A stretch of DNA of 5,184 bases from an uncultured Bergeyella sp. Lineage in GTDB: Bacteria; Bacteroidota; Bacteroidia; Flavobacteriales; Weeksellaceae. The translations under genes were made by a program, and so were the position numbers. Below the pieces are notes generated by a model. The model did not search any database. It was not told the origin of the DNA and saw nothing but the letters and a program-made list of their open reading frames with translations. Positions 1 to 5,184 of the stretch are shown one piece after another. Position 1 is the stretch's first letter. Each line of letters starts with the position of its first letter. The stretch covers positions 1 to 5,184 of the forward strand of contig CAKAOY010000099.1 in assembly GCA_916710115.1 (NCBI GenBank), read 5' to 3'.

Positions 1-986
1 TGAAGATTGTTGGAGAGGTTCCCGCAGGTGTCAATCCACAGATAGAACTATCTACTGGCGAGTGTGTTAGGATTTTTACTGGTGCAAAAATACCGAAAGG
101 TGTAGATACAATTGTAGTGCAGGAAATCGTTGAGCGAGAAGGGGATATAATAAAATTTGATAGATTTAAGGTGAAGCACAAGGTTAATATCCGAAGAAGA
201 GGCTCTCAAACGAAGGTCGGTGAAGTGATACTACCCGAACATACCCTTATAAATCATGCTGTGATTGGTTTTTTAGCAGGTTTTGGTATTAAAAAAATTA
301 AAGTATTTTCGGCTCCGAAGATTGATTTACTCTATACAGGTGACGAACTTAGGGAGTTGGGAGAGCCTTTGGAAGAGGGGCAAATCTATAATTCTAATTC
401 TTATATGCTACAATCTGCCTTATCCGAAATTGGATTAAAGTTCCGAAATATAGAGCATATCAAAGATGATGAAAATTCCACTTTTGAGGCAGTGAATAAA
501 TCTCTACAAAATGTTGATATATTGATACTTACGGGAGGTATTTCTGTTGGTGATTACGATTTTGTGAAATCTTCTCTTGAAAAGGCAGGTGTAGAAGAAG
601 TATTTTATAAAATTAATCAGAAACCAGGGAAGCCTGTTTATTTTGGCCGTCGTGGAAAACAATTTGTATTTGCTTTACCAGGGAATCCAGCCTCGGTGTT
701 TTCTTGTTATCATAATTATGTAAAGCCCTTTATATTAGGTTGTTATGGTCGTGTTAATTTTATTAAAGAACAAGAATTTTCTATAATAACTAACGATATT
801 ATAAAGAAAAATGAGTCTCAGACACAATTTTTAAAAGGGTATTTGGATAGAGGTAAAGTTTTGGTTTTAGGCTCGCAGGAATCTTACAAGATGGATTCTT
901 TGGTTCTAGCTAATTGTATGATAGAATTTCCCGCAGGGAAAACAGAAATAAAATCAGGCGAAAAGGTGAAGATATGGAAAATTTAA
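1..986 (+). CDS. moeA: Molybdopterin molybdenumtransferase MoeA (5' end missing)
   Basis: MoeA inserts molybdate into adenylated molybdopterin in the cytoplasm, the last step giving active Mo-molybdopterin. The reading frame is open from the left edge (first full codon at base 3), so about 327 C-terminal residues are present; the family usually has about 390-410, so roughly 70 N-terminal residues lie outside. Visible family motifs: RIFTGAKIPKG near bases 69-101, TGDEL at 336-350 followed by GQIYNSNS, TGGISVGDYDF around 531-563, KPGKPVYFG at 621-647 and LPGNPAS at 675-695, which together cover the MoCF-binding fold. The tail, with SLVLANC and a GEKVKIW end, fits the C-terminal beta-barrel domain. 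A GTG at 117 could be misread as the start, but it falls inside the conserved VVQE motif. The stop overlaps the start of the ModE-like gene by 13 bp, so the two are probably co-transcribed and translationally coupled. Confidence 0.96.
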   Translation, partial: KIVGEVPAGVNPQIELSTGECVRIFTGAKIPKGVDTIVVQEIVEREGDIIKFDRFKVKHKVNIRRRGSQTKVGEVILPEHTLINHAVIGFLAGFGIKKIKVFSAPKIDLLYTGDELRELGEPLEEGQIYNSNSYMLQSALSEIGLKFRNIEHIKDDENSTFEAVNKSLQNVDILILTGGISVGDYDFVKSSLEKAGVEEVFYKINQKPGKPVYFGRRGKQFVFALPGNPASVFSCYHNYVKPFILGCYGRVNFIKEQEFSIITNDIIKKNESQTQFLKGYLDRGKVLVLGSQESYKMDSLVLANCMIEFPAGKTEIKSGEKVKIWKI

Positions 987-1321
987 AGGTAAAGGGACGG
1001 ATTTGGATTGAGACTTCTACAGGGCTTAAAATTGGTTTTGGAAGGGCATTGTTATTAGAACAAATTGATATTTTAGGTTCTATTTCCGAGGCAGCAAAAG
1101 AATTAAAAATGCCCTATCGTAGAGCTTGGGGTATTGTACGAGATATTAATCAAAATTATGATAAAGAAGTAGTTGTGAAAGAAGTGGGAGGAAAATCGGG
1201 GGGTAGGAGTGTTCTCACGGAAGAGGGAAAAAAAATCGTGAAGATGTTCCGAGAAATAAACGAATGTTTTAAGCAATTTTCTGAAGATGAAAGCGATCGT
1301 TTTAGCGGGTGGGAAAAGTAG
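974..1321 (+). CDS. Short ModE-like winged-helix DNA-binding regulator (no molybdate-binding domain)
   Basis: This 115-residue protein matches the N-terminal DNA-binding domain of ModE (LysR-type winged helix, COG2005-like). A helix-turn-helix lies at about residues 36-58 (GSISEAAKELKMPYRRAW). The wing and following strand at about 68-82 show the family pattern GGKSGGRSVLTEEG, where ModE proteins have GGKxGGG-LTxxG. E. coli ModE is about 262 residues because it adds two TOBE/Mop molybdate-binding domains; none is present here, so what it senses is unknown. The ATG at 974 is chosen over an in-frame TTG at 914 because homology begins near it, the longer form would overlap moeA by about 70 bp, and a GGTGA-type sequence (964-968) precedes it. 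It overlaps moeA by 13 bp and mobA by 35 bp. Its position inside the Moco cluster suggests a regulator of Moco or molybdoenzyme genes. That role is inference; the fold assignment is firm. Confidence 0.88.
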   Translation: MENLKVKGRIWIETSTGLKIGFGRALLLEQIDILGSISEAAKELKMPYRRAWGIVRDINQNYDKEVVVKEVGGKSGGRSVLTEEGKKIVKMFREINECFKQFSEDESDRFSGWEK

Positions 1322-1847
1322 CCGAATGGGGGGGAATAAGGCTCTATTACCGCTCGGTGGTATTCCGATGATTTGCAGAATAGCAAATATTTTGGAAATG
1401 AGATTCTCGGAAGTGCATATTTCGGGGGCTTCTGAGGATTTTTCTTTCTTAAATATGCCAGTAATTACAGACATTTATACAGAAAAAGGACCGATAGGAG
1501 GGATTTTTGCCTCATTGGAATTTCAGCAAGATGATATTTTTGTTTGTCCGTGTGATATGCCATTTATTTCAGTACAAATTGTTGATTTCCTAATTAATAA
1601 CTATAATAAAGGACAAATTTCGGTGGTGAGTTATAAGGATAAAATTTACCCAACTTTGGGAATTTATCCATTTTGTTTTAAAGAAAAAATAGAAAAATAC
1701 ATTATTGAAGGTGATTTGAAAATGCAAAGAGTATTAAAAGATTTAGATGCAAAAATCATTAATATTCCAGATAGTTTTTCGGAAGATATTTTACAGAATA
1801 TAAATACGAAAGAACAATATGAAAATATTAAAAATAAATATTTTTAG
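1287..1847 (+). CDS. mobA: Molybdenum cofactor guanylyltransferase MobA
   Basis: MobA transfers GMP from GTP to Mo-molybdopterin, giving the (bis-)MGD cofactor used by DMSO reductase-family enzymes such as nitrate reductases and formate dehydrogenases. The 186-residue length is normal. The nucleotidyltransferase signature LAGGKSSRMGGNKALL is at residues 6-21, with N17 where many members have Asp before the Lys. D62 precedes the GPIGG motif (69-72), and the metal-binding Asp is D90 in CPCDMPF. YPTLGIYP (121-128) and INTKEQYEN (172-180) match typical C-terminal MobA motifs. The start at 1287 puts MKAIVLAGG at the N-terminus, as expected for the family, and gives a 35-bp overlap with the regulator gene, so translational coupling is likely. 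No Shine-Dalgarno sequence is evident. mobA is the last gene before a stem-loop with a T tract, so it probably ends the first transcription unit. Confidence 0.96.
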   Translation: MKAIVLAGGKSSRMGGNKALLPLGGIPMICRIANILEMRFSEVHISGASEDFSFLNMPVITDIYTEKGPIGGIFASLEFQQDDIFVCPCDMPFISVQIVDFLINNYNKGQISVVSYKDKIYPTLGIYPFCFKEKIEKYIIEGDLKMQRVLKDLDAKIINIPDSFSEDILQNINTKEQYENIKNKYF

Positions 1848-1875
1848 TCAAAATTTTCTTAGTTAAAATCATTTT

Positions 1876-1913
1876 ACTTTAGTACCTCAAAATAGGGGTA
1901 TTAAAGTTTTTTT
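1876..1913 (+). terminator. Intrinsic terminator (stem-loop plus T7) after mobA
   Basis: An imperfect inverted repeat has arms ACTTTAGTACC (1876-1886) and GGTATTAAAGT (1897-1907). Ten of eleven positions are complementary, and the odd one (G1882/T1901) is a G-U pair in RNA. Inside it, T1887/G1896 (G-U) and C1888/G1895 extend the stem to 13 bp with a 6-base loop (AAAATA). A run of seven T (1907-1913) follows directly, the classic form of a Rho-independent terminator reading on the + strand. It lies 28 bp after the mobA stop and 15 bp before moaD. Because the DNA dyad also lies where the -33 region of a moaD promoter would be, it could instead, or also, be a regulator operator or an attenuator. 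Confidence 0.75.
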
Positions 1914-1916
1914 ATC

Positions 1917-1924
1917 TAATTTTG
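1917..1924 (+). promoter_or_regulatory. Putative Bacteroidota-type promoter -7 box for moaD
   Basis: TAATTTTG fits the Bacteroidota -7 consensus TAnnTTTG exactly. It ends only four bases before the moaD ATG, so transcription starting a few bases downstream would give a leaderless or nearly leaderless mRNA. No TTTG-like -33 element is seen at the expected distance; that stretch (about 1893-1899) is the right half of the stem-loop. The box could arise by chance in AT-rich DNA, but its place directly after a terminator and before a gene supports it. Confidence 0.45.
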
Positions 1925-1928
1925 CTTT

Positions 1929-2159
1929 ATGAAAATTAAAATTTTTGGAAAACTGACAGATATTTTTGGTGGTCCTTTGCTTTTCGTAGATAGGCATTGC
2001 GAGAGAGTGATAGACTTAAAAAATTATATAGAAAATCAATATCCTGAGGGTAAACAATATACTTTTATCATTGTTGTAAATAATAAAAAGTCTGAAAATG
2101 AGGATAATATCCCAGAGAATGCAGAAGTGGCAATTCTTCCTCCATTTTCGGGGGGATAG
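1929..2159 (+). CDS. moaD: Molybdopterin synthase sulfur carrier subunit MoaD
   Basis: MoaD is the small ubiquitin-like subunit of molybdopterin synthase. Its C-terminal glycine is adenylated by MoeB and turned into a thiocarboxylate, which MoaE uses to add the dithiolene sulfurs to cPMP. The protein has 76 residues (E. coli MoaD has 81). It opens with the beta strand MKIKIFGKLTDIFGG and ends with AEVAILPPFSGG, the typical VAxxPPxSGG tail whose final Gly-Gly (75-76) must be exposed at the very C-terminus. Middle conservation is low, as usual in this family, but VVNNK (49-53) corresponds to the usual (A)VN motif. It begins after a stem-loop and a putative promoter, and is followed 21 bp later by moeB, so it seems to be the first gene of the second block. 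Confidence 0.95.
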   Translation: MKIKIFGKLTDIFGGPLLFVDRHCERVIDLKNYIENQYPEGKQYTFIIVVNNKKSENEDNIPENAEVAILPPFSGG

Positions 2160-2180
2160 TGCTTTAGTAAAACGAATTTT

Positions 2181-3251
2181 ATGAGATATTTGAGACAAAT
2201 ACAGCTTTTCGGTGAAGAAAATCAACGAAAATTATCCGAATCCAAAGTTTTAATAATAGGAATCGGTGGGTTGGGTTGCCCTGTTTTGGAGATTTTAGCA
2301 TCAGTTGGTATTGGTAGAATTGGGATAGTGGATAGCGATAAGGTTGATTTTCATAATCTACATCGCCAGTTTTTATATGATGAAAATTCAGTTGGACAAC
2401 CTAAGGTAGAAGTTGCCAAAAATAGAATAAAGAACAGAAACTCAGAAATAATTATAGATACATATTATCAAGAAGTTAATCAAAAAAATATTTTCCAACT
2501 GATTGATAATTATGATATTATTGTGGATTGTACAGATAATTTCAATACGCGATATTTAGTGAATGACGCTTGTTTTATTCGGCAAAAACCATTGGTTTAT
2601 GGGGCTATCTATCACTATGAAGGGCAAATTTCCGTATTTAATGTATCCAAAAATGGAAAGATAACCAACTATAGAGATTTATTTCCAAATCCTCCGCGAC
2701 GAGATGAGGTACCCAATTGTAATGAGGCGGGGGTGTTGCCAACTATTTCTGCGATTATCGGGAATTTTCAGGCAAATGAAGTAATTAAGTTGATAACGAA
2801 GCAAGATGTTTTGGTTCATAGATTATTGATTTTCAATACTAAAAATTATCAATCTCTGATTGTAGATTATGATGATAATGCCAATAAGTTATACCCTAAA
2901 AATCAGCAGGAAGTGGAAAATTATAACTATCAAATCTTTTGTAATATAGACCTTGATGGAATCCATTCTTGGGATGAGTTACAGCAATTTTTAGAGCAAG
3001 AAAATTCAGTTTTATTGGATGTTAGAAATATTGATGAAACACCTAAGGTTCTAATTAATAACATATTAGAGATTCCGCTTTCACAAATTGAAAATTCTTT
3101 GGAGAGATTATCATTTTTTGATAATATAGCTGTGATTTGTGCCTCTGGGATAAGAAGTAAAAAGGCTTGTGAAATAATAAATAATCGTATTTCTTCTAAA
3201 AATATTAAGAATGTAATAGGTGGATTGAATAAATATATGGGTAAAATTTAA
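2181..3251 (+). CDS. moeB: MoeB/ThiF-type MoaD-activating adenylyltransferase with C-terminal rhodanese domain
   Basis: This E1-like enzyme uses ATP to adenylate the C-terminal glycine of MoaD (MoeB) or of a related carrier such as ThiS (ThiF). The first 245 or so of 356 residues are the ThiF/MoeB domain: RQIQLFG at 5-11, the nucleotide loop GIGGLG at 27-32, D51 and NLHRQ at 59-63, K75, and DCTDNF at 116-121. C180 in PNCNEAGV matches the conserved loop cysteine. The usual zinc-binding pairs are missing: the stretch normally CYRCLFP reads NYRDLFP (about 163-169), and no second CxxC follows the domain. Residues from about 260 to the end form a rhodanese domain with LLDVR and the active-site loop CASGIRS starting at C320, suggesting built-in persulfide sulfur transfer. 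Lying between moaD and moaE argues for a role in Moco synthesis; action on other carriers cannot be excluded. The ATG start gives MRYLRQ, where family homology normally begins. Confidence 0.92.
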   Translation: MRYLRQIQLFGEENQRKLSESKVLIIGIGGLGCPVLEILASVGIGRIGIVDSDKVDFHNLHRQFLYDENSVGQPKVEVAKNRIKNRNSEIIIDTYYQEVNQKNIFQLIDNYDIIVDCTDNFNTRYLVNDACFIRQKPLVYGAIYHYEGQISVFNVSKNGKITNYRDLFPNPPRRDEVPNCNEAGVLPTISAIIGNFQANEVIKLITKQDVLVHRLLIFNTKNYQSLIVDYDDNANKLYPKNQQEVENYNYQIFCNIDLDGIHSWDELQQFLEQENSVLLDVRNIDETPKVLINNILEIPLSQIENSLERLSFFDNIAVICASGIRSKKACEIINNRISSKNIKNVIGGLNKYMGKI

Positions 3252-3268
3252 TAAAATATTATAATAAA

Positions 3269-3709
3269 ATGAAAAAAATAAAAAATATTTTTAAGCAAGG
3301 TGCTATCTTACCGAGTTTTGTGGCGGAAAGTATCCAAAAACATACTATAAAAACGAATATTGGAGGGCATGGAATTTTTCTTGGACAAGTTCGAGAGGAT
3401 TCTATTGGTGGGAAGAAAGTAAAGGCATTAGAATTTACGGCGTATGAAGAAATGGCATTAGAAAAGGCAAGTGAAATTCGCGAGGAAATTATTGAAAAAT
3501 ATGGACTTACCTGCTCACATTTTTATCATTCCTTGGGAAATGTAGCCGTAGGAGAGATTTGTTTTTTTGTATTCACTTCTGCTCCGCATCGCAAGGAGGC
3601 AATCAAGGCTTGTGATGAAATGGTAGAACGATTTAAGAAGGAAGTTCCGTTATTTGGTAAGGAAATCTTGGAAGATGATACCTATCAATGGAAAGAAAAT
3701 AAATATTAA
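3269..3709 (+). CDS. moaE: Molybdopterin synthase catalytic subunit MoaE
   Basis: MoaE forms a heterotetramer with MoaD and converts cPMP to molybdopterin by inserting two dithiolene sulfurs. The 146-residue length fits (E. coli MoaE has about 150). Visible motifs are HGIFLGQVRED (34-44; R42 corresponds to the VR arginine), ALEFTAYEEMA (53-63), VGEICFFVFTSAPHR (94-108; the conserved H107-R108), and RFKKEVPLFGKE (121-132). By spacing to the conserved proline, K123 corresponds to the catalytic lysine K119 of E. coli. The motif usually written HRxG before VGE reads HSLG (87-90) here, a variant I recall as common in Bacteroidota MoaE. The ATG at 3269 starts 17 bp after moeB; no Shine-Dalgarno sequence is visible in the AT-only leader. 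It belongs to the moaD-moeB-moaE-moaCB transcription unit. Confidence 0.95.
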   Translation: MKKIKNIFKQGAILPSFVAESIQKHTIKTNIGGHGIFLGQVREDSIGGKKVKALEFTAYEEMALEKASEIREEIIEKYGLTCSHFYHSLGNVAVGEICFFVFTSAPHRKEAIKACDEMVERFKKEVPLFGKEILEDDTYQWKENKY

Positions 3710-3723
3710 AAACTGGAAATCAA

Positions 3724-4629
3724 ATGGTTAATATTACCCACAAAAATAATACACTAAGGAAAGCTATTGCCACTGCTGTGGTGCAGGTAAGTAGCGAACA
3801 GACCATAGATGCTGTACTAAATAACAAAGTCCCAAAAGGAAATGTTTTTGAAATGTCTAAAACGGCAGGGCTCTTTGCTGCTAAAAAAACGAGCGATGTA
3901 ATCCCTGATTGCCATCCTTTGCCGATAGAATTCACAGCTATTACTTTTGATGTGAGAGGGTTAGAGATACATATTTTTACCGAAATCCATACCATTTATA
4001 AAACGGGAGTGGAGGTTGAGGCTATGCATTCGGCTTCTGTGGTGGCCCTTACGATGTATGATATGCTGAAGCCTATTGATAAAAATATTGAAATAAAATC
4101 AATAAAATTAGTAGATAAAAAAGGTGGGAAATCTGATATAAAAGATACTGCCGAAGGAGTGAAATCGGCCGTAATAGTATGTTCTGATACAATTTCTGCA
4201 GGAAAAAAAGAGGACAAGGCTGGTAAGGCAATTATTGCTCATTTAGAAAAATTAAACATTGAAAATCAAGAATATAAAATAATTCCAGATGAGATTTTGG
4301 AAATTCAATCTAATGTGAAAAGATTGATTAGCGAAGGGAAAAATTTGGTAATTATTACAGGTGGAACGGGGCTGTCTAAACGAGATGTAACCCCCGAAGC
4401 TATTAAACCACTTCTTGATAGAGAAATACCAGGGGTTGCTGAACAGATTCGTGCCTACGGACAAGATAGAACACCATATTCTATGCTCTCTCGTTCTGTA
4501 GTGGGTACCATAGGAGAGGCTCTCGTGATGGCGTTACCTGGTTCTACAAAAGGGGCGTCAGAGTCTATGGAGGCTATTTTTCCAGCAATTTTGCATATAT
4601 ATAAAATATTTAAGGGAGGGAAGCATTGA
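3724..4629 (+). CDS. moaCB: Bifunctional MoaC-MoaB: cPMP synthase fused to molybdopterin adenylyltransferase
   Basis: A 301-residue fusion. Residues 1-140 or so are MoaC, which converts the MoaA product into cPMP. Catalytic positions map by spacing to E. coli MoaC: K38 in PKGN, H64 in CHPL, E97 and E99 in TGVEVEAM, D113 and K116 in YDMLK, and K132 in KKGGKS. Residues 147-301 are MoaB/Mog, which adenylates molybdopterin before metal insertion by MoeA: SAVIVCSDTISAGKKEDKAG (148-167), ITGGTGLSKRDVTPEA (211-226), IPGVAEQIR (235-243), LSRSVVGT (255-262) and ALPGST (270-275). A short lysine-rich linker (about 138-147) joins the halves, and no stop or frame change interrupts them. The fusion pairs an early with a late step of the pathway and is, to my knowledge, a recurring Bacteroidota arrangement. 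PDCHPL stands where many MoaC proteins have PLCHPL. It starts 14 bp after moaE and appears to be the last gene of the block. Confidence 0.95.
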   Translation: MVNITHKNNTLRKAIATAVVQVSSEQTIDAVLNNKVPKGNVFEMSKTAGLFAAKKTSDVIPDCHPLPIEFTAITFDVRGLEIHIFTEIHTIYKTGVEVEAMHSASVVALTMYDMLKPIDKNIEIKSIKLVDKKGGKSDIKDTAEGVKSAVIVCSDTISAGKKEDKAGKAIIAHLEKLNIENQEYKIIPDEILEIQSNVKRLISEGKNLVIITGGTGLSKRDVTPEAIKPLLDREIPGVAEQIRAYGQDRTPYSMLSRSVVGTIGEALVMALPGSTKGASESMEAIFPAILHIYKIFKGGKH

Positions 4630-4636
4630 TGATGGA

Positions 4637-4681
4637 TGAGGGGAGATTTTTGTAGTATAATCTTTTAATCCTCAATTTTTT
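4637..4681 (+). terminator. Weak candidate terminator after moaCB
   Basis: An outer 5-bp stem, TGAGG (4637-4641) with CCTCA (4670-4674), encloses an inner 5-bp stem, AGATT (4644-4648) with AATCT (4659-4663), and is followed by six T (4676-4681). Placement between the end of the Moco block and the metG promoter makes sense, but the stems are short and broken by internal loops, so this is much weaker than the stem-loop after mobA. Confidence 0.35.
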
Positions 4682-4699
4682 ATATTACGAATTTAGTTT

Positions 4700-4707
4700 T
4701 ATCTTTG
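4700..4707 (+). promoter_or_regulatory. Bacteroidota-type promoter -7 box for metG
   Basis: TATCTTTG matches the Bacteroidota -7 consensus TAnnTTTG. A T run ending at 4681, 18 bases upstream, could serve as a relaxed -33 element (consensus TTTG). The box ends 15 bases before the metG ATG, predicting a short, A-rich 5' leader of roughly 10 bases without a Shine-Dalgarno sequence, which is usual for this phylum. It implies that metG is transcribed independently of the Moco genes. Confidence 0.65.
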
Positions 4708-4722
4708 CAAAAAATCAAAATT

Positions 4723-5184
4723 ATGTCAAAAAGAAAGATGATTACCGCTGCTTTGCCGTATGCAAATGGACCAGTGCATATTGGGCATTTGGCGGGTGTG
4801 TATATCCCTGCTGACGTATATGCCAGATTCCAAAGGAGAATGGGGAAAGATGTAGCATTTATTTGTGGTTCTGACGAACACGGTATTCCTATCACTATTA
4901 GAGCGAAAAAGGAAGGGGTGACGCCACAAGATGTAGTAGATAAATACCACGAAATCATTAAAAAATCTTTTGAAGATTTAGGGATTTCTTTTGATGAATA
5001 CTCTCGTACGACTTCCAAAAAACATTATGAGGTGAGCCAAGAATTTTTCCTCAAAATGTATCATAATGGAGATTTTATAGAGGAAGTTTCTGAACAGTAT
5101 TTCGATGAGCAAGCAGGAGAGTTTTTGGCCGACCGATACATTGTGGGAACTTGCCCAAAATGTAGCAATGATGGAGCCTACGGA
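4723..5184 (+). CDS. metG: Methionyl-tRNA synthetase, N-terminal part (cut by window edge)
   Basis: Methionyl-tRNA synthetase charges tRNA-Met, including the initiator, in the cytoplasm. The frame stays open from the ATG at 4723 to the right edge, giving 154 N-terminal residues; full-length bacterial enzymes have about 510-690. The class I Rossmann fold is clear: ITAALPYANGPVHIGH at 7-22 contains the HIGH ATP-binding motif (19-22), and ICGSDEHGIPI (about 47-57) is the conserved active-site strand. ADRYIVGTCPKC ends with C144 and C147, the first CxxC of the zinc knuckle inserted in the catalytic domain. The KMSKS loop and anticodon-binding domain lie beyond the window. The gene is a housekeeping neighbour with its own promoter, not part of the Moco pathway. 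Confidence 0.97.
   Translation, partial: MSKRKMITAALPYANGPVHIGHLAGVYIPADVYARFQRRMGKDVAFICGSDEHGIPITIRAKKEGVTPQDVVDKYHEIIKKSFEDLGISFDEYSRTTSKKHYEVSQEFFLKMYHNGDFIEEVSEQYFDEQAGEFLADRYIVGTCPKCSNDGAYG

Noticed and set aside
914..973. Upstream TTG start that would lengthen the ModE-like protein by 20 residues
   Set aside because: Those residues lie in the moeA coding region, have no family resemblance, and the ATG at 974 has better context.
117..986. A complete gene starting at the GTG at 117
   Set aside because: The frame is open to the left edge and the upstream codons encode conserved MoeA residues, so this is an internal codon of a truncated moeA.
1103..1474. Minus-strand ORF opposite the regulator and mobA
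   Set aside because: It has no recognisable domain and overlaps two well-supported genes; it is an antisense shadow.
1848..1928. Moco or other riboswitch in the mobA-moaD gap
   Set aside because: The gap is only 81 bp and holds one simple hairpin with a T tract; known Moco riboswitches are longer and multi-helical.
1877..2169. CTTTAGTA repeated before moaD (1877-1884) and before moeB (2162-2169)
   Set aside because: An eight-base match in AT-rich sequence is weak, the second copy has no dyad partner, and the first is explained by the terminator stem.
3253..3291. Inverted repeat AAAATATT / AATATTTT flanking the moaE start
   Set aside because: It is AT-only with eight-base arms in very AT-rich DNA, so chance is the likely explanation; no T tract or promoter fits it.
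3720..4464. Several minus-strand ORFs opposite moaCB
   Set aside because: They are low-complexity shadow translations of a strongly conserved gene with no start signals of their own.
4680..5018. Minus-strand ORF opposite metG
   Set aside because: It lies antisense to the conserved MetRS catalytic domain and shows no family features.

Overview
The window carries most of a molybdenum cofactor (Moco) biosynthesis cluster, all on the + strand, followed by the start of the housekeeping gene metG. The DNA is AT-rich by eye, start sites mostly lack Shine-Dalgarno sequences, two promoters look like the Bacteroidota -7 element (TAnnTTTG), and MoaC is fused to MoaB in the form I associate with Bacteroidota. 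I infer a member of the Bacteroidota, probably Flavobacteriales. The genus cannot be fixed from this sequence.

Layout: a 5'-truncated moeA (1-986), a short single-domain ModE-like winged-helix regulator (974-1321) and mobA (1287-1847) form a tightly overlapping block. An 81-bp gap follows, holding a strong stem-loop with a seven-T tract (1876-1913) and then a putative promoter -7 box only four bases before the moaD start. The second block is moaD (1929-2159), moeB with a C-terminal rhodanese domain (2181-3251), moaE (3269-3709) and a moaC-moaB fusion (3724-4629), with gaps of only 14-21 bp. A weak terminator candidate (4637-4681) and a clear promoter -7 box (4700-4707) separate this block from metG (4723 to the window edge).

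How the genes work together: the MoaC domain makes cyclic pyranopterin monophosphate (cPMP) from the MoaA product. MoeB adenylates the Gly-Gly tail of MoaD, and its rhodanese domain probably helps deliver sulfur to make MoaD thiocarboxylate. MoaD and MoaE then form molybdopterin (MPT) synthase, which turns cPMP into molybdopterin. The MoaB domain adenylates molybdopterin, MoeA inserts molybdate, and MobA adds GMP to give the bis-MGD form of the cofactor. The ModE-like protein is a candidate local regulator. moaA and molybdate transport genes are not in the window and may lie upstream. 

I see no mobile element, CRISPR array, RNA gene or clearly novel system. The points of most interest are the dyad/terminator joined to a possibly leaderless moaD promoter, the MoeB-rhodanese protein that lacks the zinc cysteines, and the MoaC-MoaB fusion.
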